DNA from: Bog-257 sp963834135
Lineage (GTDB): Bacteria; Acidobacteriota; Terriglobia; Terriglobales; Acidobacteriaceae
Assembly (NCBI GenBank): GCA_963834135.1
Contig: CAWIAN010000005.1
Location: 62,001-126,000 of the forward strand
Direction: 5' to 3'
DNA length: 64,000 nucleotides
Below, in pieces: positions 19,080-26,599 of this stretch. The notes below the pieces were generated by a model that was given only the letters and a program-made list of their open reading frames with translations, ran no database searches and was not told where the DNA came from. Each line of letters starts with the position of its first letter. Position 1 is the first letter of the stretch. The translations under genes and the position numbers were made by a program.

Positions 19080-19682
19080 ATGGCTGAACATCGAATGCCA
19101 CATTTCGATAATCCGGAGACGGGCACCGAGCGCTTCGACAACCTGGTTGGTTCCAATCAGAGCCGTAATGCCATTCTCCGCGCTACCTTCGGCGAGCAGC
19201 AGCACGAGGGTATCGTGCTGGCATCGCTCGATGCGGTGGTGAACTGGGTGCGTCGCAATTCAATCTGGCCGATGACCTTCGGCCTGGCCTGCTGCGCGAT
19301 TGAGATGATGTCGATGGGCGCGTCGCGCTTCGACATCGCGCGCTTTGGCGCCGAGGTGTTTCGCCCCTCGCCGCGCCAGTCGGATCTGATGATCATCGCC
19401 GGCCGGGTCTCGCAGAAGATGGCGCCGGTGATCCGCGAACTCTACGAACAGATGCCGGAGCCCAAATGGGTGATCTCGATGGGCGCGTGCGCGACTTCGG
19501 GCGGCGTGTTCAACAATTACGCGCTAGTGCAGGGTGTGAATCAGTGGATCCCCGTAGATGTTTACGTGCCGGGCTGCCCGCCGCGTCCCGAGCAGTTGAT
19601 CTACGCGATCATGCTACTGCAGGAGAAGATCAAGAACGATCAGGGATCCTTCAAACGCGCACTGAATCTGGAAAAAGCGTAA
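19080..19682 (+). CDS. nuoB: NADH-quinone oxidoreductase subunit B, orphan locus
   Basis: Complex I subunit carrying the terminal [4Fe-4S] cluster N2. The four ligand cysteines are present: C71 and C72 in FGLACCAIEMMSMG, C137 in SMGACATSGG, and C166 in PGCPPRPEQL. 200 residues. ATG at 19080 is chosen because GGGAG lies 5-6 nt upstream; an in-frame ATG eight codons earlier has no such site. A TATAAT at 19063-19068 is too close to be a convincing promoter. No nuoA, nuoC or nuoD is adjacent, which is unusual since nuoB is normally inside a nuo operon. A hairpin terminator follows directly. Confidence 0.93.
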   Translation: MAEHRMPHFDNPETGTERFDNLVGSNQSRNAILRATFGEQQHEGIVLASLDAVVNWVRRNSIWPMTFGLACCAIEMMSMGASRFDIARFGAEVFRPSPRQSDLMIIAGRVSQKMAPVIRELYEQMPEPKWVISMGACATSGGVFNNYALVQGVNQWIPVDVYVPGCPPRPEQLIYAIMLLQEKIKNDQGSFKRALNLEKA

Positions 19683-19702
19683 GAAAATTTGAATTGGATG
19701 TG

Positions 19703-19736
19703 AACGCGCCCGCCACCACGGCGGGCGTTTTCTTTG
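19703..19736 (+). terminator. Rho-independent terminator after nuoB
   Basis: The stem cgcccgcc (19707-19714) pairs with ggcgggcg (19720-19727) across an accac loop, followed by ttttcttt. It begins about 20 nt after the nuoB stop, which supports nuoB being the last or only gene of its transcript. Confidence 0.9.
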
Positions 19737-19749
19737 TTACGAACTTCTG

Positions 19750-19802
19750 ATTGCCATCCTGAGCGCAGGCGCACGCCGTCGCGCGCCGAAGTCGAAGGAT
19801 GC
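19750..19802. repeat. Degenerate GCCATCCTGAGCG..GTCGAAGGAT repeat, copy 2
   Basis: Reads gccatcctgagcgcaggc, then after a GC-rich insert gccgaagtcgaaggatgc. It is the CATCCTGAGCG..AAGGAT variant of the same intergenic family as the copies at 18.0, 23.0, 32.0 and 35.0 kb. Confidence 0.55.
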
Positions 19803-19888
19803 ACTACTTCATGAACTCACGATTCGATCAGGGTGAGGCACTCGGAGGCTCCATTCTCGTCGACCTCTTTTGGCGACGGGGCGGAGCC

Positions 19889-20590
19889 TCACGAAGCCAC
19901 TCCCAACGGTCTGTACACCGGCCATCCCCTCTCCCGTGCGATTTTCTCCAAATCCGGATTGGGATTCACGCAGAAAGGCCACTTGGCAATCTCCAGCATC
20001 GCCTGATCGTGCACCGAGTTGCCGAAGACGGCTTCCATCGGTTTGTCAATCACCTCGCGAATCGCGACGGCCTTCAGTTCGTCGGTCGGCACGCGGATGA
20101 GGCGGTCGCTGGCTACGCCGTTTTCGATATGGACACTGGCGGCGAGTATCCGTTCCTGCGGAATGCCGAAGCACTTGGCTCCGACCTCAACCACCCAATC
20201 GTTCGTCGACGAAACTGCCCACAACTCGCAGCCCTGCTCAGAAAGTCGGCGTGTCAGCTCCCGCAGCTCGGGAAAGATGCGATGAGAGACGGCCTCCTCA
20301 AAAAACTCCTCGGCGGCACGCTGCAATTTTTCGTGTGAGACGCCGCGGTTCATCGTCACCATCTCGCCGCAGATCTGCTCTTCGCTGACCTTCCCGGACT
20401 TATAGCCGTCGTACCGTTCTCTCGCCCATTTCGCCATCTCAGGGCTTATGATGCCGCGCTCGATCTCCCAGTAAAAGAAGTCGGCGCCGGCGTCGCCGCT
20501 CCACAACGTGCCGTCGCAATCGAAGACGGCAATCGATGGCTTCAGGCCGAGCACATGATCAACAAATTCAGCGGGGGTAGAGAAGTTCAA
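19889..20590 (-). CDS. HAD-superfamily phosphatase, SerB-like (HAD-IB)
   Basis: Cytoplasmic phosphohydrolase, 233 residues. Motif I is VFDCDGTLWSGDAG with nucleophile Asp24 and acid/base Asp26. Motif II is WAVSSTNDW and motif IV is VFGNSVHDQAMLEIA. The cap inserts between motifs I and II, as in phosphoserine phosphatase-type HAD-IB proteins. The start is TTG and overlaps the stop of the upstream nucleotidyltransferase by 4 bp (TTGA), so the two are translationally coupled. The coupled partner suggests a phosphorylated or nucleotide-linked substrate, but this is inference; phosphoserine is only one option. Confidence 0.8.
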   Translation of the reverse strand: MNFSTPAEFVDHVLGLKPSIAVFDCDGTLWSGDAGADFFYWEIERGIISPEMAKWARERYDGYKSGKVSEEQICGEMVTMNRGVSHEKLQRAAEEFFEEAVSHRIFPELRELTRRLSEQGCELWAVSSTNDWVVEVGAKCFGIPQERILAASVHIENGVASDRLIRVPTDELKAVAIREVIDKPMEAVFGNSVHDQAMLEIAKWPFCVNPNPDLEKIARERGWPVYRPLGVAS

Positions 20591-21252
20591 AACTGCTTCT
20601 CCGACGAGATCATCTCGCTGCGCGCGAGCCGCGCATAGTCTTCCGGTGTGTCGATGTTCACACCCAGCCGTGGATCGTCCACGGGCACGTATTGCACATG
20701 CTCCTGATACTGATGCTCCACGTCGCGTGCGCTGCTGGTGATCGGCGCGCGCAGGAACGCCTCAATCATCTCGCGCCCGATGAGGATGGGATGCCCATGC
20801 ATCGCCTGTTCACCGCGCGTGACCTCCGGAATTACAGCCCAGACGCTCGGGTTGGCGTAGCGGAAGGTCTCACGCAATGTCTTTACCGTTCCAGGCAGGG
20901 CGGGTGGCCGATCGATCAGAGCAACGAAAGCGGCGTCTCGTCCTCGTTCGAGTACGTCCCGCAAACCGACGTGCAGGGAACTGAACTGCCCGTGCTCCGG
21001 ATCGCGGTTGACCGTCAGGAACGCCCCATGCTCGTACGCAACCGGGGTGATGTGAGGAGCATTTTTTCCCGCGACCACAATCACCAGTTCGGAGTAGGCC
21101 TGCAGCAGGTCAATCGTCGCGCCCAAAAAAGTGTTGGCGACAGGCGTACCTTCAGCCACTGGCGGCCAGGGCAGAAGCGCCTTATCGCGCCCCATCCGAC
21201 TGGAAAATCCGGCCGCGAGAATCACGCCGCAGATGCTGGAAGAAAGGGGCAT
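20587..21252 (-). CDS. MobA-like (MocA family) NTP transferase
   Basis: Nucleotidyltransferase of 221 residues. The NTP-binding signature is CGVILAAGFSSRMGRDKALLP, interrupted only by typical substitutions. LIDRPPALPGTVK supplies the catalytic Asp region. MocA-type enzymes cytidylate molybdopterin for xanthine dehydrogenase-like enzymes, and MobA guanylates it. The LxAAGxSxRMGxxK pattern and length fit MocA better, but sugar- or alditol-phosphate nucleotidyltransferases remain possible. ATG 21252 is chosen because the upstream in-frame extension of 44 residues has no family similarity. It is coupled to the HAD gene. Confidence 0.78.
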   Translation of the reverse strand: MPLSSSICGVILAAGFSSRMGRDKALLPWPPVAEGTPVANTFLGATIDLLQAYSELVIVVAGKNAPHITPVAYEHGAFLTVNRDPEHGQFSSLHVGLRDVLERGRDAAFVALIDRPPALPGTVKTLRETFRYANPSVWAVIPEVTRGEQAMHGHPILIGREMIEAFLRAPITSSARDVEHQYQEHVQYVPVDDPRLGVNIDTPEDYARLARSEMISSEKQF

Positions 21253-21789
21253 GGCTCGAAGATACCAAAGCGGCCTCCGCTGGGCCAGTGATGGCGGAAT
21301 CGGGCTTCTTACAACCGAAGTTGTAGGCCCGTACTGCATATGGGGCATTGGCACCGTCGATTGCCGATGCCAGAATGGCTTCATTGGGATCGCATTTCAG
21401 GAAAGCAAGTTTCAGGGCTCCTATAGCGAGATAGGTTTACGGGTTGGCGGAATTCTTGGCCTCACGGCATCGGACGTGCAACTGGGCGCTGCGCTTCCGG
21501 ACTAGAATTCCGCCCTTTCATTTTTCCGAAGGACCTAGCTCCAAAACCGGCCTTGATAGGACATTGCCTCAACCGCGTCGCGGGTAGTCGTTCTGATCGC
21601 TCTAAGCGAAGCGGCCTTGAGGTCGAGGCGCAATTCGCTCCCAGTACCTCCTCAAATCGTTCCGATCACCGCGCCAATAAAATCTTCCACAATTTGTGAC
21701 ATCCGAGCTCTCTCAGCGAATCATTAGGCAAAGAGATCGTTAACCGTGCGAGGATTGCGCTGATTACTGCGGAGAGAGAGCAAGAGCAA
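21253..21789. other. Gene-free spacer between divergent units
   Basis: A 537-bp region between the minus-strand nucleotidyltransferase and the sigma factor, with no credible coding frame. It contains one small hairpin (tacaac-cgaa-gttgta at 21310-21325, inside a gggc/gccc frame). The last part must contain the sigma operon promoter, but no clear -35/-10 pair stood out. Confidence 0.6.
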
Positions 21790-22281
21790 ATGGAAGACCA
21801 GCGCCAGACGGAGTTCGAAAGTCTCCTTCGCTCGCATCAAGGCATTGTCTTCAAGATCGCCAACACTTACTGCTGGCATCCCGACGAGCGCGCCGATCTG
21901 GTGCAGGAGATCATCGCGCAGGTTTGGCGGGCGTGGCCCCGGTACGATGCGTCGCGTACTTTTTCCACCTGGATGTATCGGATCGCGTTGAATGTGGCGA
22001 TCAGCTTCGTGAGAAAGGAAGTCCGTCACCGCGAGGTCACGGTTCCTTTCGATGGTGCAGTACACGACGCCGTGGCCGTAACCGGCAGCGATGTCGAGCG
22101 AGACCGTTTGCAAAGGCTACAGCGATTCATCGAGCGGCAAGCACCACTCGACCGAGCCCTCCTGCTGCTGTACCTGGAGGAAAAGAGTCAACGCGAAATC
22201 GCCGAGATTTTGGGAATCACTCCTACCAATGTCTCCACCAAGATCAACCGGCTGAAGCAGAAAATCCGGGCAGAGATTTAG
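21790..22281 (+). CDS. ECF-type RNA polymerase sigma factor
   Basis: Alternative sigma factor, 163 residues, with only regions 2 and 4. Region 2 contains DERADLVQEIIAQVW and FSTWMYRIALNVAISFVRK, the core-binding and -10 recognition helices. Region 4 contains LEEKSQREIAEILGITPTNV, the -35 recognition helix-turn-helix. A GGAGAG lies a little far upstream of the ATG. It is followed after 35 bp by a membrane protein gene, the usual position of an anti-sigma or regulatory partner. Confidence 0.92.
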   Translation: MEDQRQTEFESLLRSHQGIVFKIANTYCWHPDERADLVQEIIAQVWRAWPRYDASRTFSTWMYRIALNVAISFVRKEVRHREVTVPFDGAVHDAVAVTGSDVERDRLQRLQRFIERQAPLDRALLLLYLEEKSQREIAEILGITPTNVSTKINRLKQKIRAEI

Positions 22282-22316
22282 CCGCCCGACAGATTGCATC
22301 GGGAAAGGAAGACAGT

Positions 22317-22979
22317 ATGGAACTCGAAGAACTCAAGACGACATGGGAGACCCTGAATCAGCACATGAAACGCGAGAGCGCCATCAGCCTCGCCATGTAC
22401 ACCGACCACAAGTTGGAGGTTACGCGCTCCAGGCTCCGTCCGCTGTTTGTCGGGCAGATCCTCCAACTGTTCTTTGGCGTAGGCTTCTTGCTGCTGGCGG
22501 TAGCGCTGTGGAGCACTCGGCCGGCGGCCATCTCGGTCATCGTCGCGGGAGTGGTGGTCCATCTGTACGGTATCGGCTGCATTGTTGCCGCCGGCGTAGT
22601 GATGGGCGCGATACGTAACATCGATTACGCCGGTTCGGTGACGGAGATTCAGGAAAAGCTGGCACGCGTGCGCCGCGCTTACATCGTGAGCGGAATCGGC
22701 GCCGGCCTGACCTGGTGGTTTCTGTGGATACCGGTGCTGATGGTATTGCTGGGTTTGGTTCATGTGAACCTATACGCCCACGCTCCTTTGGTGATATGGG
22801 GCAGCCTCGCGGTTGGCGTGGTTGGATTAGCAGGAATGCTCTGGCTGTACGCGTACTCACGTAAGCCAGCGCACGTCCGGCTGCGCAGGTTTGTCGATCA
22901 AGCCGTCATCGGCCGCAGCCTCCAGAGGGCCCAGGCCCAACTGGATGAGATCCGACAGTTCGCACAGGAAGCAGCGTAG
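22317..22979 (+). CDS. Four-TM membrane protein, probable partner of the ECF sigma factor
   Basis: 220 residues. A soluble N-terminal helix pair (MELEELKTTWETLNQHMK, continuing to about residue 43) precedes four TM helices (about 45-62, 68-92, 125-145, 155-178) and a charged C-terminal coiled helix. AAGGAAG lies 5-6 nt before the ATG, which fixes the start; a long upstream in-frame extension overlapping the sigma gene is spurious. There is no ZAS/RsiW zinc motif, so a classical anti-sigma factor is not shown. The gene order implies control of the sigma factor, which is inference. Related sigma-plus-membrane-protein pairs are widespread but uncharacterised. Confidence 0.8.
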   Translation: MELEELKTTWETLNQHMKRESAISLAMYTDHKLEVTRSRLRPLFVGQILQLFFGVGFLLLAVALWSTRPAAISVIVAGVVVHLYGIGCIVAAGVVMGAIRNIDYAGSVTEIQEKLARVRRAYIVSGIGAGLTWWFLWIPVLMVLLGLVHVNLYAHAPLVIWGSLAVGVVGLAGMLWLYAYSRKPAHVRLRRFVDQAVIGRSLQRAQAQLDEIRQFAQEAA

Positions 22980-23028
22980 AGGTGCGTCGCAGCGATTCTT
23001 GTGAGCGTTGATACGAGGCCGCTTTTAG

Positions 23029-23060
23029 TTGTCATCCCGAGCGTAGTCGAGGGATCTGCG
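23029..23060. repeat. GTCATCCCGAGCG-type repeat, copy 3 (single arm)
   Basis: Reads gtcatcccgagcgtagtcga then gggatctg. It is a half-copy of the palindromic family at 17.99 and 34.97 kb, located just before the unknown gene at 23098. Confidence 0.65.
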
Positions 23061-23097
23061 GTTACCACATGACGGATCTCGAGCGCGCCAATCGCAT

Positions 23098-23688
23098 GTG
23101 CCTCCACACGGTAAGCCGAGCACGCCTGAAGACGTTGTGGATGCCGCAGTTCCGCCAACTGTCAACAAAGCCTTGAACATGAAGACCAAGGCGGAAGTGA
23201 ACTTCTACGTGCAGAAGGGGGATGTCGACGCCGCCAAAGCAGCGATTCAGAAGGCCGCGATGATGTCCGCAGAGTCGCCGGCAGCTACTTCGAAGATGTT
23301 CCAGCCGCCGACGATGACAGCTGCACAACGCGCCGACTTTCTGGACGACAAAGCCGTACAGCAGCAGATTGAAGCGCGCGAGGGTAGCGATATGGTGAGC
23401 ACGCGCAATCCCAACTGGCAGCTTCCAGACAGTATGGAAGCTCTGATTTCCGATGCCACTCGACGTAAGGTGGCAACCAGCTCGCTCGGGCGTCTAGTAC
23501 GCGGCGAGGAGGAGATCCCGTTACCTGGAACGCCAAAGGGTGAACTGGCTAAGCAGATGCAAATGCCTGGTGGAAGCCCGATTACGGATGAGGATCTTAC
23601 TGAAATTCTTCAGCAGTCGGTGGAAGCGGCCAAGAAAGCCAAACAAGGCTTCACAAAACAGCCATCGCCGGTGCAGACTAACCGATGA
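23098..23688 (+). CDS. Hypothetical protein, 196 residues, first of a coupled pair
   Basis: No family recognised. The protein is hydrophilic and helical, rich in Ala, Lys, Gln and Met, with no signal peptide or TM segment. One stretch (VQKGDVDAAKAAIQKAAMM) resembles a helical hairpin. The C-terminal third has PLPGTPKGELAKQ and PITDEDLTEILQQS. The start is GTG with a weak ribosome-binding site; the frame is closed by a stop inside the repeat at 23044-23046, and an internal ATG at 23179 is an alternative. Codon choice looks coding and its stop overlaps the next start by 4 bp, which supports both genes being real. Confidence 0.62.
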   Translation: MPPHGKPSTPEDVVDAAVPPTVNKALNMKTKAEVNFYVQKGDVDAAKAAIQKAAMMSAESPAATSKMFQPPTMTAAQRADFLDDKAVQQQIEAREGSDMVSTRNPNWQLPDSMEALISDATRRKVATSSLGRLVRGEEEIPLPGTPKGELAKQMQMPGGSPITDEDLTEILQQSVEAAKKAKQGFTKQPSPVQTNR

Positions 23689-23867
23689 AGGAGCCCATGG
23701 ACAAACCCCAGACCGTCGAAGAGATTTTGCTGCGCCAAGCCGAAGAGATCGCTCGTGAGCAGTCCCGAAAGAACGGCGCGGACATCGACCTCGCTCCATG
23801 GGGAGGGAAATTCTCGCGGGATGTTCCTAAAGAAGTTCATCCAGCACAAGACGTCGGTAACGCATAG
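23685..23867 (+). CDS. Hypothetical small protein, 60 residues, coupled to upstream gene
   Basis: A small acidic-to-neutral soluble protein. It begins MKEPMDKPQTVEEILLRQAE, continues with an amphipathic helix, and then has NGADIDLAPWGGKFSRDVPK. Its ATG overlaps the stop of the 196-residue gene (ATGA), indicating translational coupling and a shared role. ATG five codons in, after AAGGAGCCC, is a second possible start. Not recognised. Confidence 0.6.
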   Translation: MKEPMDKPQTVEEILLRQAEEIAREQSRKNGADIDLAPWGGKFSRDVPKEVHPAQDVGNA

Positions 23868-23974
23868 TCACCGCATGAGATCCATGCAGTCAAACCGTAA
23901 TCACATCGGTTGTAAAGGTGGGTGAGTTAAGCTCTGCGCCTGGCGGCTGAGCCGGCGAAACCAACGCTCTCGGT

Positions 23975-24184
23975 TTACCTGGCGTGCAGCAGCTCCATCA
24001 GCTCGGTCTCTGCCTGGCCCCAGTCCGCATCGGCATCATTGCCGTTCCGGTTACCGGACTCATAGATCTGGTAGGCGCGTGCTCGGATCTCATCCTGCGG
24101 GAACCCCGGCGGGTCCTTTTTGAGCGTCTTCTGTCCCTGCAAATTTTCAACTCCGAGAATAACCTGAACTTTGGAATTAGACAT
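23975..24184 (-). CDS. DUF2934 small protein
   Basis: 69 residues. The C-terminal half IRARAYQIYESGNRNGN followed by DADWGQAETELMELL is the DUF2934 pattern (RAYEIYxxRG..xxDWxxAExEL). AGGAG lies 5 nt before the ATG. DUF2934 proteins are short, common in Acidobacteria and Proteobacteria, and of unknown function. This one lacks a zinc motif or TM segment. Confidence 0.82.
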   Translation of the reverse strand: MSNSKVQVILGVENLQGQKTLKKDPPGFPQDEIRARAYQIYESGNRNGNDADADWGQAETELMELLHAR

Positions 24185-24219
24185 GTCGACTCCTACGAAT
24201 GAACGAGGCTAGAAATGTG

Positions 24220-24260
24220 TTAAAACCCCTTCCTACCACCTCAAAAGAGGAGGTAGAAAG
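24220..24260 (-). terminator. Probable terminator of the ABM-domain gene
   Basis: On the minus strand, ctacctcctc pairs with gaggtggtag (24233-24256, one mismatch) across a TTTT loop. A GGGGTTTTAA stretch follows (24221-24229). It lies 47 bp beyond the ABM gene stop and before the DUF2934 gene. Confidence 0.55.
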
Positions 24261-24302
24261 GAAACTCCTATTGCCTTCGCTTGCGCGAAGAGCGGGAGGA
24301 AC

Positions 24303-24617
24303 TTACATGGTCACGGGAACTTTATTATAGGTCGAGGTGACCGTCTCGAAGGTATGAAGCCTCGGGGTACCGTCGATCACTTTTTCCAGGGACTTCATCA
24401 CCTGCGGATAAATGTCCGTGTTGTAGTTCTCGGCGTCGGACTTCGTGTCCCACAGGCTGATCGAAACTCCATCCAAACTGTTCGCGTTGGACAGGGTCAT
24501 CTCTTCCTTGAAACCCTTCTGCTTCTTGAGCAGCGGCAGGACCTGGGTTTCCATGGTGTGGGTGTAATCGGAATGAGTATTGGGCTTCAGACGAAACGAT
24601 AGATTACGTGCAAACAT
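24303..24617 (-). CDS. Antibiotic biosynthesis monooxygenase (ABM)-domain protein
   Basis: A small ferredoxin-like (dimeric alpha-beta barrel) protein of 104 residues. The pattern FARNLSFRLKPNTHSDY, then VLPLLKKQKGFKEEM, then SLWDTKSDAENYN is typical of ABM/YgiN-type domains. ATG 24617 is chosen because AGGAGG lies 6 nt upstream; a TTG two codons earlier overlaps that site. ABM-fold proteins range from heme and quinol monooxygenases to binding proteins. No catalytic assignment is possible. Confidence 0.75.
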   Translation of the reverse strand: MFARNLSFRLKPNTHSDYTHTMETQVLPLLKKQKGFKEEMTLSNANSLDGVSISLWDTKSDAENYNTDIYPQVMKSLEKVIDGTPRLHTFETVTSTYNKVPVTM

Positions 24618-24623
24618 GGGCAA

Positions 24624-25252
24624 CCTCCTAAAGGTTGTTGTTCGCTAAGAAACTATAGAACTTCAGATGGGCTGACTTAGTTCAGAGAACCTGAAAGAGG
24701 AGAGGATGTAAACTACCTCACTTCCGACTATACCTGAATAGTTCCAATTTGTATACCAGGGGCATTTCAGGGTTGTTTCGCGTTGAGGACACGCCGAGAT
24801 GCTTCGACACGAGTCGCGTAAGACTCGAGCTGCGAACGGCCCGCTCAATCTCGATCGCTCAAGATCAGCTTTGGACGTGGTCGTCCCGAGTCCCGCCGTT
24901 AATGGACTCCGCAAATTCATGCATCGCGTCTCCACCAACATCGGCTCATCAGCGAGATGACCATTCTCAAGGTGGAGCAGCATGCAGTCATCGGTCATGA
25001 CTTTCCCCTGAGCGAAAGTGGAGCCGTTCCCACTGGCGGTCAATTCTGCAGCCCGGTGTAGAGCTAATCGCGTCGTCACAACTGACATCCGAGCACTGTG
25101 CACTGAAGTGTGATCAACCCATATATCCGTCAACGATCAGTTCTGATCAGCTTCGGGACAAAATCGTCTTTGTGAGCGATATTGACCAGCGTAGGTGGGC
25201 AGTCCTCCAAGACAATTGAAAGTGGCGGCATCTATGTTGCCGTCACAACTTT
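24624..25252. other. Spacer without a supported gene; possible operator
   Basis: About 630 bp between the divergent ABM and Crp/Fnr genes. A 156-codon minus-strand frame (24663-25133) exists, but it lacks a ribosome-binding site, shows no domain features and is rejected. Near the right end is a short perfect inverted repeat, described separately. Confidence 0.5.
25135..25148. promoter_or_regulatory. Short palindrome upstream of Crp/Fnr gene
   Basis: GATCAG-TT-CTGATC is a perfect 6-2-6 inverted repeat 117 bp before the regulator ATG. A nearby gtgtgatcaac (25109-25119) carries a similar half. It may be an autoregulatory site, though it differs from the CRP and FNR consensus. Confidence 0.25.
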
Positions 25253-25264
25253 TTGGCGAATCGA

Positions 25265-26077
25265 ATGGTAACCACGAAGACCAAGAGCGATTTCAATCCC
25301 CATGCCTTCCTTTCAACGATTGGAAAAGGGAGGCAGATGCTGACTCTCCGAAAGGGCAGCACGGTCTACGGACAGGGTGACCCTTCGGACGGGCTGTTCT
25401 TTATACAGAAGGGGAAGATACAGCTCAGTGTGGTATCGGAAGCTGGGAAAGAAGCAACCCTGGGTATTTTGGGCGAAAGCGACTTTTTTGGGGAAGGCGG
25501 TCTTGCCGGGCAGCTGGTGCGCATGTCGTCCGCGACCGCAAGAACCGACTGCGTCCTTCTTCATGTCGAGAAGAAGGCGATGATGCTCGCCATGAGCCTG
25601 GAACCCAAACTGTCGGCCATGTTTCTCAAGTATCTACTGAAGCGAAATATCCGTTACCAGGAGGACCTGGTGGACCAGCTTTTCAACTCCAGCGAGAAGC
25701 GGCTGGCGCGAGTCCTCTTGTTGATGGCGCAGTTTGGTAAAGAGGGAGTGACCCACATGGCGGTGCCCCGGCTCAGTCAGGAGACACTGGCTGAAATGGT
25801 GGGTACAACCCGTTCGCGGGTCAGCTTCTTCATGAACCGATTCAGAAAGCTTGGATTTATCAACTACGCCAGCGGAGAAAGCGACACTTTACATGTTCAC
25901 AGCTCGCTCTTGAATATCGTGCTTCACGACGACACCGGAGTGGAGGCGAATCCAGAGACAAGAAACCTGACTGCTCGCATCAACAAATCTCTCGAACCAC
26001 CTTCAGAACCCGGTGCGCCCCGCGACAAAGATCGTGCCAGACGGCCTCCGCTTTCCAAGCCTTTGTCTGTTCTCTGA
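25265..26077 (+). CDS. Crp/Fnr family transcriptional regulator
   Basis: 270 residues from ATG 25265 (a TTG four codons earlier is possible). The N-terminal cyclic-nucleotide-binding jelly roll (about 20-135) contains GDPSDGLFFIQKGKIQLSVV and ILGESDFFGEGGLAG. The C-terminal winged helix (about 155-225) contains LSQETLAEMVGTTRSRVSFF. There is no FNR-type N-terminal cysteine cluster, so an iron-sulfur oxygen sensor is unlikely. The cNMP pocket lacks a clear RS/TS pair, so the ligand is uncertain. A polar tail of about 45 residues extends past the HTH, rich in Pro and Arg. Acidobacteria carry many such paralogues. Confidence 0.9.
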   Translation: MVTTKTKSDFNPHAFLSTIGKGRQMLTLRKGSTVYGQGDPSDGLFFIQKGKIQLSVVSEAGKEATLGILGESDFFGEGGLAGQLVRMSSATARTDCVLLHVEKKAMMLAMSLEPKLSAMFLKYLLKRNIRYQEDLVDQLFNSSEKRLARVLLLMAQFGKEGVTHMAVPRLSQETLAEMVGTTRSRVSFFMNRFRKLGFINYASGESDTLHVHSSLLNIVLHDDTGVEANPETRNLTARINKSLEPPSEPGAPRDKDRARRPPLSKPLSVL

Positions 26078-26239
26078 TCCGGTTATGCTCCCCTTCTGCT
26101 CCAGAAAGTAAGATGCCTCAATCTGTCATTTCTCTTGCTGGAAAGCTCCCTGCTCATTGTGTGGCCGTTGCTTGTACGAAACTCTAACGGTCAACACAGA
26201 ACAGCAAGCGACACGCAAGTACCTGATAGTCAGTGAACC

Positions 26240-26599
26240 ATGGCCATCCCTAATAGACCGATCATTGTGAAACGAGTTCCTGAGAGAATGAATGGCGGCG
26301 AAGCTCGTGAATTTTACAAGCAATTATGTCCGATCCTGATCTCCGACCGGCCGCGGATCGTCTTTGACATGTCGAAGACGTTTCACGTGGATTCGACTGG
26401 GATAGCGGTTCTGCTGCGATGTATTTATCAGGCGACGAGGCGGGATGGCGACATCAAATTGGCAGGAGTTTCAGCTCAAATAGCCGTAGTATTCGAACTG
26501 ACGCGGATTGGACAGATATTCGAGATGTATGACACCGCCGTTGCCGCAACTATGAGTTTCAGCAACCCTGCCAGTCATAGCCCGATTTTTTCCATGTAG
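26240..26599 (+). CDS. STAS domain protein (anti-sigma factor antagonist type)
   Basis: 119 residues with a single STAS domain. The segment RIVFDMSKTFHVDSTGIAVLL contains the conserved Asp-Ser-Thr-Gly, whose Ser is phosphorylated in SpoIIAA/RsbV-type antagonists. GDIKLAGVSAQIAVVFELTRI is the usual following helix-strand. No RsbW-type kinase or PP2C phosphatase is adjacent, so its partner-switch partners are elsewhere. It may instead belong to a toluene-tolerance or chemosensory STAS class. The weak ribosome-binding site leaves the start at ATG 26240 the best choice. Confidence 0.82.
   Translation: MAIPNRPIIVKRVPERMNGGEAREFYKQLCPILISDRPRIVFDMSKTFHVDSTGIAVLLRCIYQATRRDGDIKLAGVSAQIAVVFELTRIGQIFEMYDTAVAATMSFSNPASHSPIFSM

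Noticed and set aside
21924..22979. N-terminally extended version of the four-TM protein, overlapping the sigma gene
   Set aside because: The extension is an out-of-frame reading of the sigma factor; a clear ribosome-binding site marks the start at 22317.
24663..25133. 156-codon minus-strand frame
   Set aside because: No ribosome-binding site, no recognisable domain and no membrane or signal segment; probably a chance frame.
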